From positions 116,280 to 180,279 of the forward strand of contig NZ_CAJQYY010000012.1 of the NCBI RefSeq assembly GCF_907164575.1: a stretch of DNA of 64,000 nucleotides. Reading direction: 5' to 3'. Position numbers and translations under genes: made by a program. Positions within the stretch are counted from its first letter, which is position 1; every line of letters begins with the position of its first letter. Shown here piece by piece: positions 19,188 to 28,504 of the stretch. The stretch is from Paraburkholderia gardini (GTDB lineage: Bacteria; Pseudomonadota; Gammaproteobacteria; Burkholderiales; Burkholderiaceae). The notes beneath the pieces were generated by a model. It ran no database searches and was not told where the DNA came from. It saw nothing but the letters and a program-made list of their open reading frames with translations.

Positions 19188-20576
19188 TTGATTCAGGTCG
19201 TCGCCATTCTGGGTGCGCTGTTGCTGGTGGCACTCAACGGTTTCTTTGTTGCCGCCGAATTCGGGCTGGTGAAGTTGCGGCAAACACGCGTGCAGACGCT
19301 CGCGCAAAAGCACGGCCTGCGCGGCAAGTTGCTCGCCAGGGTGCACGGCCGTCTCGATGCGTACCTCTCCGCGTGCCAGCTTGGCATCACGCTGGCGTCA
19401 CTCGGTCTTGGCTGGATCGGCGAACCCGCGTTTGCCGAACTGCTGCATCCGCTCTTCGGGCTCGTGGGTGTCGAATCGGAGAAGCTGATTCACGGCATTT
19501 CGCTCTTCTTCGCGTTTTCGTGTATTTCGTTCCTGCATATCGTGGTCGGCGAGCTGGCGCCCAAGTCGCTCGCCATCCGTCAGGCCGAGAAGATCGCGCT
19601 ATGGGTCGCCATGCCGCTGTACGGTTTTTACTGGGCGATGTATCCGGCGATCTGGGTGCTCAATACCAGCGCGAACACCGTGCTGCGCATCGCCGGCCTG
19701 ACGGCCGATCACGGTGGCGACACGCACTATTCGAACGATGAACTCAAGCTGATCCTGCGCGGTCGCCGCGAAGGCGCGGCGGGCAGCATCGCGGCTGCGT
19801 CGGCTGCGTCGGCTGCGTCGGCTGCGTCGGTCGCGTCAGCTGTTTCAGCCGCCTATAGCCAGGACGAGTGGAACACGTTCGCCCATTCGCTCGATTTTTC
19901 GCGGCTGACGGTTTCCGACCTGATGCGCCCGGCACATGAGATGGTGGGTCTGCGCCGCGACCTGCCGTTGCGCGACAACATGCAGGTCGTCGCGCGTCAC
20001 CGGTTCAGCCGCTATCCGCTGTTCGAAGACGCTTCAGGCGAGCGCGTCGCCGGCATGATTCATCTGAAGGACCTGCTGCTGGCACGTCAGGCGGGCAGCG
20101 TGCTGGAAGACCTCTCGCCCTATACACGGCCCGTGCAGTACGTGCAGCCGAACATGCCGGCGCTGGAGCTGTTTCGCCGTTTTCGCAAGGGCGCGCCGCA
20201 TCTGGCGCTCGTCGGGCACAAGGGTGAAAAGCCGATCGGTTTTCTCACGCTCGACAATCTGCTCGGCGCGCTGGTCGGCCAGATTCACGACGAGTTCCGT
20301 CAGGGCGACGCCGACTGGACGCGGATGGACGACGGCACGCTGATGGGCAAGGGCAGCCTGCCCGTGGTGTCGCTGGAACGCGCGCTCGGTATCGATATCG
20401 ACGAAGGACGGGCCGAATCGGTCGGCGGCCTTGTCATTCAGGCGCTCAACGATTTGCCGGCTGAAGGGCAGCGCGTGTCGTTCGACCGTTTCGACGTCGT
20501 CGTGAAGAAGATGCGCGGGCCGCGCATCGTGCTCGTGCGCGTCTATCCGAAAGAATTCGAGGACGAAGGCGGCTGA
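19188..20576 (+). CDS. CNNM/CorC-type hemolysin-related membrane protein
   Basis: The TTG at 19188, preceded by a CCGGAG ribosome site, gives 462 aa. The N-terminal DUF21 (CNNM) membrane domain covers about residues 1-185, with helices such as VVAILGALLLVALNGFFVAA and ISLFFAFSCISFLHIVVGEL. A CBS pair follows (from about VSDLMRPAHEMVGLRRDL to GFLTLDNLLGALVG). The C-terminal CorC_HlyC domain ends the protein. Relatives act in Mg2+/Co2+ transport or efflux. An Ala/Ser tandem repeat (19793-19837) is inserted in the linker before the CBS domain. It is convergent with the kinase gene at 20642. Confidence 0.88.
   Translation: MIQVVAILGALLLVALNGFFVAAEFGLVKLRQTRVQTLAQKHGLRGKLLARVHGRLDAYLSACQLGITLASLGLGWIGEPAFAELLHPLFGLVGVESEKLIHGISLFFAFSCISFLHIVVGELAPKSLAIRQAEKIALWVAMPLYGFYWAMYPAIWVLNTSANTVLRIAGLTADHGGDTHYSNDELKLILRGRREGAAGSIAAASAASAASAASVASAVSAAYSQDEWNTFAHSLDFSRLTVSDLMRPAHEMVGLRRDLPLRDNMQVVARHRFSRYPLFEDASGERVAGMIHLKDLLLARQAGSVLEDLSPYTRPVQYVQPNMPALELFRRFRKGAPHLALVGHKGEKPIGFLTLDNLLGALVGQIHDEFRQGDADWTRMDDGTLMGKGSLPVVSLERALGIDIDEGRAESVGGLVIQALNDLPAEGQRVSFDRFDVVVKKMRGPRIVLVRVYPKEFEDEGG
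19793..19837 (+). repeat. 9-bp tandem repeat in the CorC-like gene
   Basis: Four perfect copies of GGCTGCGTC plus one variant copy. They encode an Ala-Ala-Ser repeat in the linker between membrane and CBS domains. In-frame expansion or contraction would only alter linker length. Confidence 0.85.
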
Positions 20577-20600
20577 CGCTCAACCGGCGGCAAGCAGCGG

Positions 20601-20636
20601 CACAAGCAGTGCCACAAGCAGTGCCACAAGCAGTGC
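20601..20636. repeat. 12-bp tandem repeat between convergent genes
   Basis: Three perfect copies of CACAAGCAGTGC in the 65-base gap between the stops of the CorC-like gene (+) and the glucokinase-like gene (-). No function is evident. Confidence 0.85.
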
Positions 20637-20641
20637 CACCG

Positions 20642-21442
20642 TTATCCGAACGCACCTTTGCGCGCGTTCGCGTCCGGCAGCTGACGCGTCTCGCGCACCG
20701 AACGCGGATGCCACAGCTTCGCACCACCTTCGATGCCGGCGTCATTCGACACGATCGCCACGTTCGGCGGCAATTCGAACTTCAGCCGCGCGGCGTTGCC
20801 GCCGCCAATCCACAGCTTGTCGTAGTTTACGAGCGAAGCGAGGATGCCGATGATCTTTTCCACGCGGCGATTCCATCGCCTGTCGCCGGCTTTCTTGCGC
20901 GCGGCATCGCCGATGTATTCGTCGTAAGCGCGGCCCTTGCTCACCGGGTGGTGCGCCAGTTCGAGATGCGGCATCAGTTCGCCGTCGCGAAAGAGGGCGG
21001 TGCCCGCGCCGGTGCCGAGCGTCAGCACGAACTCGATGCCTTTGCCTTCGATCGCGGCGAAACCCTGCATTTCGGCATCGTTGATCATGCGTACCGGCAG
21101 TCCGCCCAGCCGTGCCGCCAGATCGTCCGCGAGCGCGATGTCGTGCCAGCCGGTCACGCCGAAGTGCGGCGCCGTCAGGATGCGGTTATCGCGCACGAAG
21201 CCGGGAAAGCCGATCGAGATCTGCGTCGGCGGATATTGCGCGACGATCGGCGCAACCAGCGCGACCAGCGTATCGACGAGCTGATCCGGTGTGCACGGAT
21301 GCGGCGTCGCCACGCGCACGCGCTCGGTCAGCATGTGTCCGGTTGCATCGATGATCGCGGCTTTCAGGCCCGTACCGCCGACGTCGACGGCCAGAATCTG
21401 CTCCGCTGTACTTCTGGTTTTCGGCTTGCGTGATGTCACCAC
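20642..21442 (-). CDS. ppgK: polyphosphate glucokinase-like ROK kinase
   Basis: 266-aa ROK-family sugar kinase. The N-terminal phosphate loop is ILAVDVGGTGLKAAIID, the catalytic region MINDAEMQGFAAIEGKG, and the adenosine/phosphate region LTLGTGAGTALFRDGEL followed by LELAHHPVSKG. It lacks the CxCGxxGCxE zinc motif of classic ROK repressors, as expected for PpgK-type enzymes, which phosphorylate glucose with polyphosphate or ATP. The start is GTG at 21442 with an AAGGGG ribosome site 6 bases upstream. It lies 39 bases downstream of zwf on the same strand, so glucose would be phosphorylated and then oxidised by neighbouring products. The phosphoryl donor is inference. Confidence 0.82.
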   Translation of the reverse strand: MVTSRKPKTRSTAEQILAVDVGGTGLKAAIIDATGHMLTERVRVATPHPCTPDQLVDTLVALVAPIVAQYPPTQISIGFPGFVRDNRILTAPHFGVTGWHDIALADDLAARLGGLPVRMINDAEMQGFAAIEGKGIEFVLTLGTGAGTALFRDGELMPHLELAHHPVSKGRAYDEYIGDAARKKAGDRRWNRRVEKIIGILASLVNYDKLWIGGGNAARLKFELPPNVAIVSNDAGIEGGAKLWHPRSVRETRQLPDANARKGAFG

Positions 21443-21481
21443 ATTGATCCCCTTATCGTGCTTCGTGTTGTGTGAGCCGCG

Positions 21482-23101
21482 TTACTTCTTCCGGGCGGCG
21501 GTGTTTGCAACGTTATCCGGTGCGAGCGGTCGCCACGCGCGTCCGTCGCGGGCGAGTAGCGCGTCGCTTTGCGCAGGCCCCGCGCTGCCCGCCGGATACC
21601 CTTCCACGGGCAACGGGCCGCTTTCCGGATGCAGCACGTCTTCCACGGCGGCCCAGCTCGTCTCGATGCTGTCGGCGCGCTGGAACAGCGTGGCGTCGCC
21701 CAGCATGCAGTCGTACAGCAACGTTTCATAGCCGACGTTCGCGCGCTCCGTGAAGAAGTCGGCATAGTCGAACGCCGATTGCACCGGGCCGATCTGCATC
21801 ACGGGACCGGGCACCTTCACATTGAAATCAAAGCGCGTGCCGTGCGCCGGGTCGATGCGCAGGGTCAGCACGTTGGGGGTCAGCGTGTCGACGGGGGTGT
21901 CGCGAAAGAGCCGGAACGGCACTGTTTTGAGGTGCACCGCGATCTCCGTGCGTCGCGCGGTGAGACGCTTGCCGGTGCGCAGATAAAACGGCACGCCCGC
22001 CCAGCGCCAGTTTTCGATGAACACGCGCGCCGCGGCATACGTCTCCGTGTGGCTATCCGCCGCGACATCGGGTTCTTCGCGATAACCCGGGCCGGCCGGA
22101 CCTTTCCCGTACTGGCCGAACACGACGTCGCGCGCGTGGAGCGGCTGGATCGCATCGAAGATGTCGGCCTTCTTGTCGCGCACCGCTTCGGCCGCGAAGG
22201 AATTGGGCGGCTCCATGGCCACCATGCCGAGCAGCTGGAACAGGTGATTGGGCAGCATGTCGCGAAACGCGCCGGTCTGTTCGTAGAACTGGCCGCGCCC
22301 CTCGACGCCGATCGTCTCCGCCGCCGTGATCTGCACGTGATCGATGTACTCGCGTCGCCAGACCGGCTCGAAGATCGCGTTCGCGAAGCGCACGGCGAGA
22401 ATGCTCTGCACCGTGTCCTTGCCGAGAAAATGGTCGATGCGATAGACCTGCGATTCCTTCGCGTAGCTCAGGATGTGCGCGTTCAGATCGCGCGCGGACG
22501 CAAGGTCGGTGCCGAACGGCTTTTCGATGACGAGTCGCCGGAAGCCGCCGCCTTCGTCTTCCTTCAGCAATCCCGCGCGGCCGAGACGTTCGACGATCGG
22601 TTTGAAGAAGCGCGAAGTGACCGCGAGATAAAAGATCACGTTGCTGCCAGCCCCGGTCCCGATCAACTGCTTCAGATTCGAGAACGTGTCGTCGGATTCG
22701 AATTCGCCGGCCATGTATTGCAGCCGCTGCGCGACCCAGTCCCACGCCTTTTCGTCGAGTTGCGTGGTATGGAAACTGCTCGCCTTGTCGGCGGCGAACT
22801 GCTGCAAGGACTTCTTGAGGTCGTCGCGCCATTCGGCGGTCTCGCGTTCGCCGTGATTCACGCCGATGATCTTCATGCCCGAATCGAGCAGGCCATCCGC
22901 CGACAGGTTGTAAAGCGCCGGCATCAGCAGACGTTTTGTGAGGTCGCCACCCGCGCCGAAGATCACCAGCGTGCACGGCGGCGCGGGATGCCTGCCCGCC
23001 GCCGGAAGCGTGGCGCCTGCAGGCCCCGAACCCGCTTTCGTGCTGACACCGGCATTGGACGCGGTATTCGCTGGCTGCGCTGCATTCGTTTCGTTCGACA
23101 T
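21482..23101 (-). CDS. zwf: glucose-6-phosphate 1-dehydrogenase
   Basis: NADP-dependent entry enzyme of the pentose phosphate and Entner-Doudoroff pathways. The ATG at 23101 with an AAGGAA ribosome site gives 539 aa, slightly longer than usual because of an Ala/Pro-rich N-terminal tail of about 40 residues. The nucleotide loop is VIFGAGGDLTKRLLMPAL. The active-site signature RIDHFLGKDTVQ and EKPFGTDLASA are present. The frame is open far upstream to 23440 but that part is non-conserved. It is followed by ppgK and preceded by the GH63-like glucosidase, all on the minus strand. Confidence 0.96.
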   Translation of the reverse strand: MSNETNAAQPANTASNAGVSTKAGSGPAGATLPAAGRHPAPPCTLVIFGAGGDLTKRLLMPALYNLSADGLLDSGMKIIGVNHGERETAEWRDDLKKSLQQFAADKASSFHTTQLDEKAWDWVAQRLQYMAGEFESDDTFSNLKQLIGTGAGSNVIFYLAVTSRFFKPIVERLGRAGLLKEDEGGGFRRLVIEKPFGTDLASARDLNAHILSYAKESQVYRIDHFLGKDTVQSILAVRFANAIFEPVWRREYIDHVQITAAETIGVEGRGQFYEQTGAFRDMLPNHLFQLLGMVAMEPPNSFAAEAVRDKKADIFDAIQPLHARDVVFGQYGKGPAGPGYREEPDVAADSHTETYAAARVFIENWRWAGVPFYLRTGKRLTARRTEIAVHLKTVPFRLFRDTPVDTLTPNVLTLRIDPAHGTRFDFNVKVPGPVMQIGPVQSAFDYADFFTERANVGYETLLYDCMLGDATLFQRADSIETSWAAVEDVLHPESGPLPVEGYPAGSAGPAQSDALLARDGRAWRPLAPDNVANTAARKK

Positions 23102-23228
23102 GGGTTTATTCCTTGAGGCTGTGCATGGGGCGATATAGAAAAGACCGCAGTCGAAGCCGCACAGTTCAAAAATCGCGCGGAATCTCACGCAGCGCCGGCA
23201 ATCTGGCAATGTGCAGCCACGGAGCAGG

Positions 23229-25973
23229 CTATTTCGTGACGAGCGCTTCTTCGACTTCTCCCGCGACCGGCACGTTGCCTGACTGGCCCATTTCGCGCGG
23301 TTGCAGCAGCAGCGCGACGAGCCCGCTCCAGCCCGTCTGATGCGATGCACCGACGCCACGGCCGTTATCGCCGTGAAAGTATTCATGGAACAGCACGAGA
23401 TCGCTCGAACGCGGGTCGGCCTCCAGCAGCGGATAGGCACCCATCACCGGACGATGCCCGTCGCGGTCTTTCAGGAACAGCGTGGTGACGCGCCGTGCGA
23501 GTTCGTCCGCGACCTCATTCAGCGAGAAGCACTGGCCGGAACCCGTCGGATACTCGACGCGAAAATCGTCGCCGTAATACCGGTGGAATTCGTAGAGCGA
23601 TTCGATCAGCAGATAGTTGACCGGCATCCAGACCGGCCCGCGCCAGTTCGAATTGCCGCCGAACACGCGTGAATCCGATTCCGCCGGCAGGTACTTGATG
23701 CCGAAGCTGTTGCCGTTGTGTTCGTACACGAACGGGTGGTCGCGATGCACGCGCGAAAGCGCCCGCACGCCGTGATCGGAGAGAAATTCGGATTCGTCGA
23801 GCACGCGGCGCAGCAGTGCTTTCATGCGATGTCCGCGCAGCAGCGACAGCAGGAGGCTGTTGCCCTTGCCAGGTTCGTTCCAGCGCGACACGAGCCGCGC
23901 CAGATCGGGACGATGTTCGAGGAACCAGACGAGCCGGTCGCGCAGGCCGGGCAGGTCGCCATGCAGACGCTGTTCGAGCACGTGCACGGCAAAGAGCGGA
24001 ATCAGTCCGACGATCGAGCGGATGCGCATCGGCACCATCGTGCCGTCGGGCAGTCGCAGCTTGTCATAGAAGAACTCGTCCTGCGAATCCCACAGGCCGG
24101 TGTCGCAACCGTCTTCGCAACTGACGGCCTCCGCGATGTACAGGAAGTGCTCGAAGAACTTCACGCCGATATCGACGAACACGTGATTGGCGTACGCGAG
24201 TTCCAGCGCGATACGCATCAAATCGAGTGCATACGCCGCCATCCAGGCGGTGCCATCGGCCTGGTCGATGTGGCCGCCCGTCGGCAGCGGCGAGGAACGA
24301 TCGAAAATGCCGACGTTATCGAGGCCGAGAAAGCCGCCCTGAAAAATGTTGTGACCGTCGGCGTCCTTGCGGTTCACCCACCATGAGAAATTGAGCAGTA
24401 ACTTGTGGAACACCAGTTCGAGGAAATCGCGATCGGCCTTGCCGGTAATCGCACGGTCGATTTCATAGACGCGCCATGTTGCCCACGCATGCACGGGCGG
24501 ATTGGCGTCGCTGAATGCCCATTCGTACGCGGGCAACTGACCGTTCGGATGCTGGTAGCGGTCCTTCACGAGCAGCAGCAACTGCCGCTTGGCGAACGCG
24601 GGGTCGATCAGCGCAAAGGCGGCCGCATGAAATGCGAGATCCCATGATGCGTACCACGGGTATTCCCATTTGTCCGGCATCGACACGATGTCCGCGTTGC
24701 ACAGATGCCGCCAGTCGGCATTGCGTCCGCGCTTGCGGCGCGCGGCGGGGGCGGGCTGCGCCTGGTCGCCGTCCATCCAGCGCTGGACGTCGAACTGGTA
24801 GTACTGCTTGGACCAGAGCATGCCGGCAAGCGCCTGACGCTGAACGAGCCGCGCATCGGGGTTGTCCATTTCGTGCTGCAGGGCCGCATAAAACTCGTTT
24901 GCTTCGGCAATGCGATGCGCGAAGAGTACATCGGCATCGAGCGGTACTTCGTCCGGCCCCGACTCGTGTCGCCAGCGCAGAAACACGACCGCGCGGGCAT
25001 GCGGTTCCAGTTCGAAATGCACATGCGCACCCGCCTTCGTACCGCCGTCGCGACGCACTGCGTCGGCGTCGCCGTGCACGAGGTAATCGTTGAAACCGTC
25101 CTTGAACGGACCTTGGCCGGTCGTGTTGAAAAGCCGCTGGACGTTCGTTTCATTCTCGCAAAAGAGCCACGTCACTTCCGGCGTAACCGTCGCATCTTTC
25201 GACGGCTGGACCCACGCCGTGACGATGAGCGGATCGTGTCCCTGCATGCGTCCGACCAGATGCGGTGCGCTGTGCGAATCAGGGCTTTTTGTCAGCGAGG
25301 GTTTGTCCTTGAGGCCCTTCCACGACCACTTGTTGCGCGCCCAGATCTGCGGCAGCACGTCGAGCGAAGCTGCTTTGTCGGCGCGGTTCTCGACGCTCAC
25401 GCGCATCACGATGTCGTCCGCGTTGTGCTTCGCATATTCGACTTCGACGTCGAAGTAGCCGTTGTCGTCGAATACACCTGTGTCGAGGATTTCGTACTCG
25501 GGCACGTCGGCACCGCGGCGTGCGTTTTCCTGGATCAGGTCGTCGTACGGATACGCCGCATGCGGGTACTTGTAGAGCATGCGCATGTACGAATGCGTCG
25601 GCGTGCCGTCGAGGTAGAAGTACAGCTCCTTCACGTCCTCGCCGTGATTACCCTGCTCGTTCGTGAGACCGAAGAGCCGTTCCTTGAGGATTGCGTCGCG
25701 ACCGTTCCAGAGCGCGAGCGAGACGCACCAGCTGAGCGTGTCGTCGCCGAAACCGGCGATGCCGTCTTCGCCCCAGCGATAGGCCCGGCTGCGTGCATGG
25801 TCGTGCGGAAAATAGTCCCACGCCGTGCCGTTTTCGCTGTAATCCTCGCGCACCGTGCCCCATTGGCGCTCGCTGAGATACGGGCCCCAGCGTTGCCAGC
25901 GGGCGCATTCGCTGGAATGCAGACGGCGGCCTTCGGTGGTCTCGAGTATGTTGACGGCGCGCAGCGGTGACAT
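23229..25973 (-). CDS. GH63-like glucosidase
   Basis: 914-aa (alpha/alpha)6-barrel glycoside hydrolase of the GH63-like type (bacterial relatives of mannosyl-oligosaccharide glucosidase). The N-terminal part reads ECARWQRWGPYLSERQWGTV and GTAWDYFPHDHARSRAYRWGE. The barrel shows WYASWDLAFHAAAFALIDP, NGQLPAYEWAFSDANPPVHAW and GGHIDQADGTAWMAAYALD. The C-terminus contains a region like HQTGWSGLVALLLQP. There is no signal peptide, so it probably acts on cytosolic glucosides. Natural substrates of bacterial GH63 enzymes vary (glucosylglycerate, oligoglucosides), so the substrate is not assigned. It follows the debranching-type gene (67-base gap) and precedes zwf. Confidence 0.82.
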   Translation of the reverse strand: MSPLRAVNILETTEGRRLHSSECARWQRWGPYLSERQWGTVREDYSENGTAWDYFPHDHARSRAYRWGEDGIAGFGDDTLSWCVSLALWNGRDAILKERLFGLTNEQGNHGEDVKELYFYLDGTPTHSYMRMLYKYPHAAYPYDDLIQENARRGADVPEYEILDTGVFDDNGYFDVEVEYAKHNADDIVMRVSVENRADKAASLDVLPQIWARNKWSWKGLKDKPSLTKSPDSHSAPHLVGRMQGHDPLIVTAWVQPSKDATVTPEVTWLFCENETNVQRLFNTTGQGPFKDGFNDYLVHGDADAVRRDGGTKAGAHVHFELEPHARAVVFLRWRHESGPDEVPLDADVLFAHRIAEANEFYAALQHEMDNPDARLVQRQALAGMLWSKQYYQFDVQRWMDGDQAQPAPAARRKRGRNADWRHLCNADIVSMPDKWEYPWYASWDLAFHAAAFALIDPAFAKRQLLLLVKDRYQHPNGQLPAYEWAFSDANPPVHAWATWRVYEIDRAITGKADRDFLELVFHKLLLNFSWWVNRKDADGHNIFQGGFLGLDNVGIFDRSSPLPTGGHIDQADGTAWMAAYALDLMRIALELAYANHVFVDIGVKFFEHFLYIAEAVSCEDGCDTGLWDSQDEFFYDKLRLPDGTMVPMRIRSIVGLIPLFAVHVLEQRLHGDLPGLRDRLVWFLEHRPDLARLVSRWNEPGKGNSLLLSLLRGHRMKALLRRVLDESEFLSDHGVRALSRVHRDHPFVYEHNGNSFGIKYLPAESDSRVFGGNSNWRGPVWMPVNYLLIESLYEFHRYYGDDFRVEYPTGSGQCFSLNEVADELARRVTTLFLKDRDGHRPVMGAYPLLEADPRSSDLVLFHEYFHGDNGRGVGASHQTGWSGLVALLLQPREMGQSGNVPVAGEVEEALVTK

Positions 25974-26040
25974 AGACGTGTCCTTTAGCTTGGGCCCTGG
26001 CGGTCAGACGCACATCGTAGCGCGGTTTGGCTATCTCGGG

Positions 26041-27999
26041 TCAGATGCGTGCAAGCAGATACTCCACTCGCAGCAGCTCGCCCAGCGACCACGCCTGGAA
26101 CGGTGTGCCACCTGGCGTGTGCGGCGCGTCGCCGTCCGCCACCTCGGAAACGTGATCGAGACCCGCGTGATCGAGATGCGCGTGAAGCGGCGCCAGAAAA
26201 CCGGCCTCGGCTTCAGCGCGACTCACGCCATTCATCCCGTGCACGCGCAGCCATGCCTCGACAAACGGGCCGAGCAGCCACGGCCACACGGTGCCCTGGT
26301 GATACGCACCATCGCGTTCGAACGGGCCGCCGCCATAGTGAGCGCAATAGGCATGATCCGACGGCGCGAGCGTACGCAAACCGACAGGTGTCAGCAGATG
26401 TGTTTGCACGTGCTCGACGACGGCTCGCGCGGCCGCGCCCTCGAGCAGCGCGAACGGCAAGCCGCCGACGGCGAAGATCTGGTTTGGCCGCAGCGCACGA
26501 TCGACCTGTCCCGCGACGTGATCGACGTCGACGACATCGAACAGCGCGCCCGTCGATGCATCGATAAAGCGCGCGTTGAATGCCTGCGATGCACGTGTCG
26601 CGAGGTCCTGCCATTGCGCGCTCCATGCCGACGCAATGCGCAACACGTTGATCCACAGTGCCTGGATTTCCACGGGCTTGCCGATGCGCGGTGTGACGAC
26701 CCAGTCGCCGGCTCGCGCGTCCATCCATGTCAGCTGCGTGCCGGGCATGCCGGCGCGCAGCAGGCCGTCGGCATCCGCTGCGATACCGAAGCGCGTGCCC
26801 TGCGAATAGCCTGTGAGAATCGCGTCGACCGTCTGCTGGAGGCGCGTGCGCGTTGCAGGACTCGCATGACCGGTTGCGAGGTAGTCGTGCACGGCAACCG
26901 CGAACCATAGCGACGCATCGACGGAGTTGTATTCGGGCGCGTTGCCGTAGTCGGGGAAGCGGTTGGGCAGCATGCCTTCGGAGAGCGTGCCGGTCCATTC
27001 GAGCAGAATGGACTCCGCTTCGGCGAGCCGGCCCGATGTGATGAGCAGCCCCCGCATCGCGATGAACGTGTCGCGACCCCAGTCGGTGAACCACGGGAAC
27101 CCGGCGATGATCGTGCGGCCCGTGTTGCGCGACACGACATAAGCGTCGGCGGAGCGCTGCAGACGTGAGCCGAATGCGGCGCGGCGCTGCTGTTCGATAT
27201 CGGCGAGTTCGCCGGCGCGTTGTGCGGGATAACTCGCGGCTTCTGTGCGCTGCGGGTTATGCGTGTCCTGTTTATCGGCGCTCAGGATCATGAGCGCTTC
27301 GCCGCTCTCGAGATCGAAGGAAAACACACCGGGCGTGGCGAGGTCTTCGGTGAAATCGAGCCCGCGTTCGCGCTCGCGGAGATAGCAGAAGTTGCGATAC
27401 CAGTCGGGTGCGTGCGAATACGTGCCGTTTGTCGATGCGTGAATGACCGGCAAATCGCCGTAAGGCTGCCAGCTGACGCGCGACTGATCCTGCTGTGCGT
27501 TGAAGTTGAACGCCGGATTCTCGTGATGCAGCGCGTGATAGTCGCGGCCGGAAAGCAGCGGCCGGACCTTCAGGATCAGGTTGCCCGTGCCCGGCAGCGC
27601 ACGGCTTCGTTCGGGCCGCCAGCGCAGCACGGTTTCGCCAGTCGCCTTCGCGACGAATATCTCGACGCTCAATACCGTGTTCGTGTCGATCTGCAGGCGC
27701 CACGTGGGCCACGGTGCGGTGTCGAAGCTCAGGATACGCGCTGCAATGTCGGGATAAACGAGATCGGGCGCGTAGCGCTGCATCGTGAGCGGATAGCGTG
27801 CGCCGTTACCTTCGAGCCACGCCTCGATGCCGTTCACGAGCACAACACGACCCGCTGCCGACGCAGTGAGCAGGAGCGCGTGATAACGGCGCGTGCGTGT
27901 CGTGCCGACCGTGCCCGATGCAAAGCCGCCGAAGGCGTCGGCTTCGAGCCATTCGTCTTCGAGTCGTGCTGCTTCGATGGGCGCGGCGACATGGGTCAT
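26041..27999 (-). CDS. glycogen debranching (amylo-alpha-1,6-glucosidase-type) enzyme
   Basis: 652 aa from the ATG at 27999. The N-terminal glycogen-debranching-like domain carries DEWLEADAFGGFASGTVGTT and RRYHALLL; the C-terminal (alpha/alpha)6 domain carries IIAGFPWFTDWGRDTFIAMR, YNSVDASLWFAVAVHDYL and DGAYHQGTVWPWLLGPFVE. These match the archaeal/bacterial AGL-like family that removes alpha-1,6-linked glucose. A longer frame to 28263 exists but the added residues look random. The start codon overlaps the stop of a short nitroreductase-like remnant (ATGA). It lies upstream of the GH63-like gene, and together they would release glucose for ppgK and zwf. Confidence 0.85.
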   Translation of the reverse strand: MTHVAAPIEAARLEDEWLEADAFGGFASGTVGTTRTRRYHALLLTASAAGRVVLVNGIEAWLEGNGARYPLTMQRYAPDLVYPDIAARILSFDTAPWPTWRLQIDTNTVLSVEIFVAKATGETVLRWRPERSRALPGTGNLILKVRPLLSGRDYHALHHENPAFNFNAQQDQSRVSWQPYGDLPVIHASTNGTYSHAPDWYRNFCYLRERERGLDFTEDLATPGVFSFDLESGEALMILSADKQDTHNPQRTEAASYPAQRAGELADIEQQRRAAFGSRLQRSADAYVVSRNTGRTIIAGFPWFTDWGRDTFIAMRGLLITSGRLAEAESILLEWTGTLSEGMLPNRFPDYGNAPEYNSVDASLWFAVAVHDYLATGHASPATRTRLQQTVDAILTGYSQGTRFGIAADADGLLRAGMPGTQLTWMDARAGDWVVTPRIGKPVEIQALWINVLRIASAWSAQWQDLATRASQAFNARFIDASTGALFDVVDVDHVAGQVDRALRPNQIFAVGGLPFALLEGAAARAVVEHVQTHLLTPVGLRTLAPSDHAYCAHYGGGPFERDGAYHQGTVWPWLLGPFVEAWLRVHGMNGVSRAEAEAGFLAPLHAHLDHAGLDHVSEVADGDAPHTPGGTPFQAWSLGELLRVEYLLARI

Positions 28000-28115
28000 C
28001 GGTTCACGGACCGCACGAAGTCGTCGACGGTTATCGCGTGAGGCAATGACGCGCGAATCGAGCGGCGCGACATCAGCGCCTGGCTCACCGTTACGTTGTT
28101 GTTCGTCGAAGTCAT
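27996..28115 (-). pseudogene. N-terminal remnant of a nitroreductase-family gene
   Basis: A 39-codon ORF starts with MTSTNNNVTVSQALMSRRSI and continues RASLPHAITVDDFVRSVNR before TGA. The ALMSRRSIRAxLP pattern followed by a hydrophobic helix is what nitroreductase-family flavoproteins have at their N-terminus (SRRSIRAF in many). The FMN-binding body, normally about 190 further residues, is missing. Its stop overlaps the ATG of the debranching enzyme by ATGA, so the fragment could now couple translation. There is no clear ribosome site. The assignment rests on about 25 residues. Confidence 0.5.
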
Positions 28116-28504
28116 GTGTCTGCGATGGTGGGATCGGTCGGACAATGTCCGATTCTATCGGCTTGCGCGCGTGCGTGGTCCCAGTGTGCCGCAAGCGCCG
28201 TTCATGTAGTTTTTCTTTCCTCAACCTTTCGATGTGCGAACGCAGCGCGCAGCGCATTCGCATCGACGGCGGTGTCGCTGGACGCCACCCCGGACGGCGC
28301 GGTTGCCGACGTTCAGGCGGGCCTTGCTACGGACATCCGTCAGGTCGGCGGCCGCGCTGCGTTATGAGCCGGGCGACAGCAGCAGCCGGACGCATTGTTC
28401 CCCTTCACCCGCAGACGAAGGTGATAACCAATGACCTCGAATAGCCGTTGATCCGAAGCACCGGCGTGTTAAGTTGCAATGCTCCGGGGTTTCAAGGGTT
28501 CGCG
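28116..28504. other. gene-free interval upstream of the carbohydrate genes
   Basis: 389 bases between the nitroreductase remnant and the DUF3455 gene, both on the minus strand. No frame shows recognisable protein similarity. A weak inverted repeat (CTTGCG near 28160 / CGCAAG near 28190) followed by a T-rich stretch at 28208-28220 could be a terminator-like element on the plus strand. Otherwise I see nothing. Confidence 0.4.

Noticed and set aside
28116..28367. 83-codon plus-strand frame upstream of the carbohydrate genes
   Set aside because: No ribosome site and no similarity; Cys/Ser-rich first half looks non-coding.
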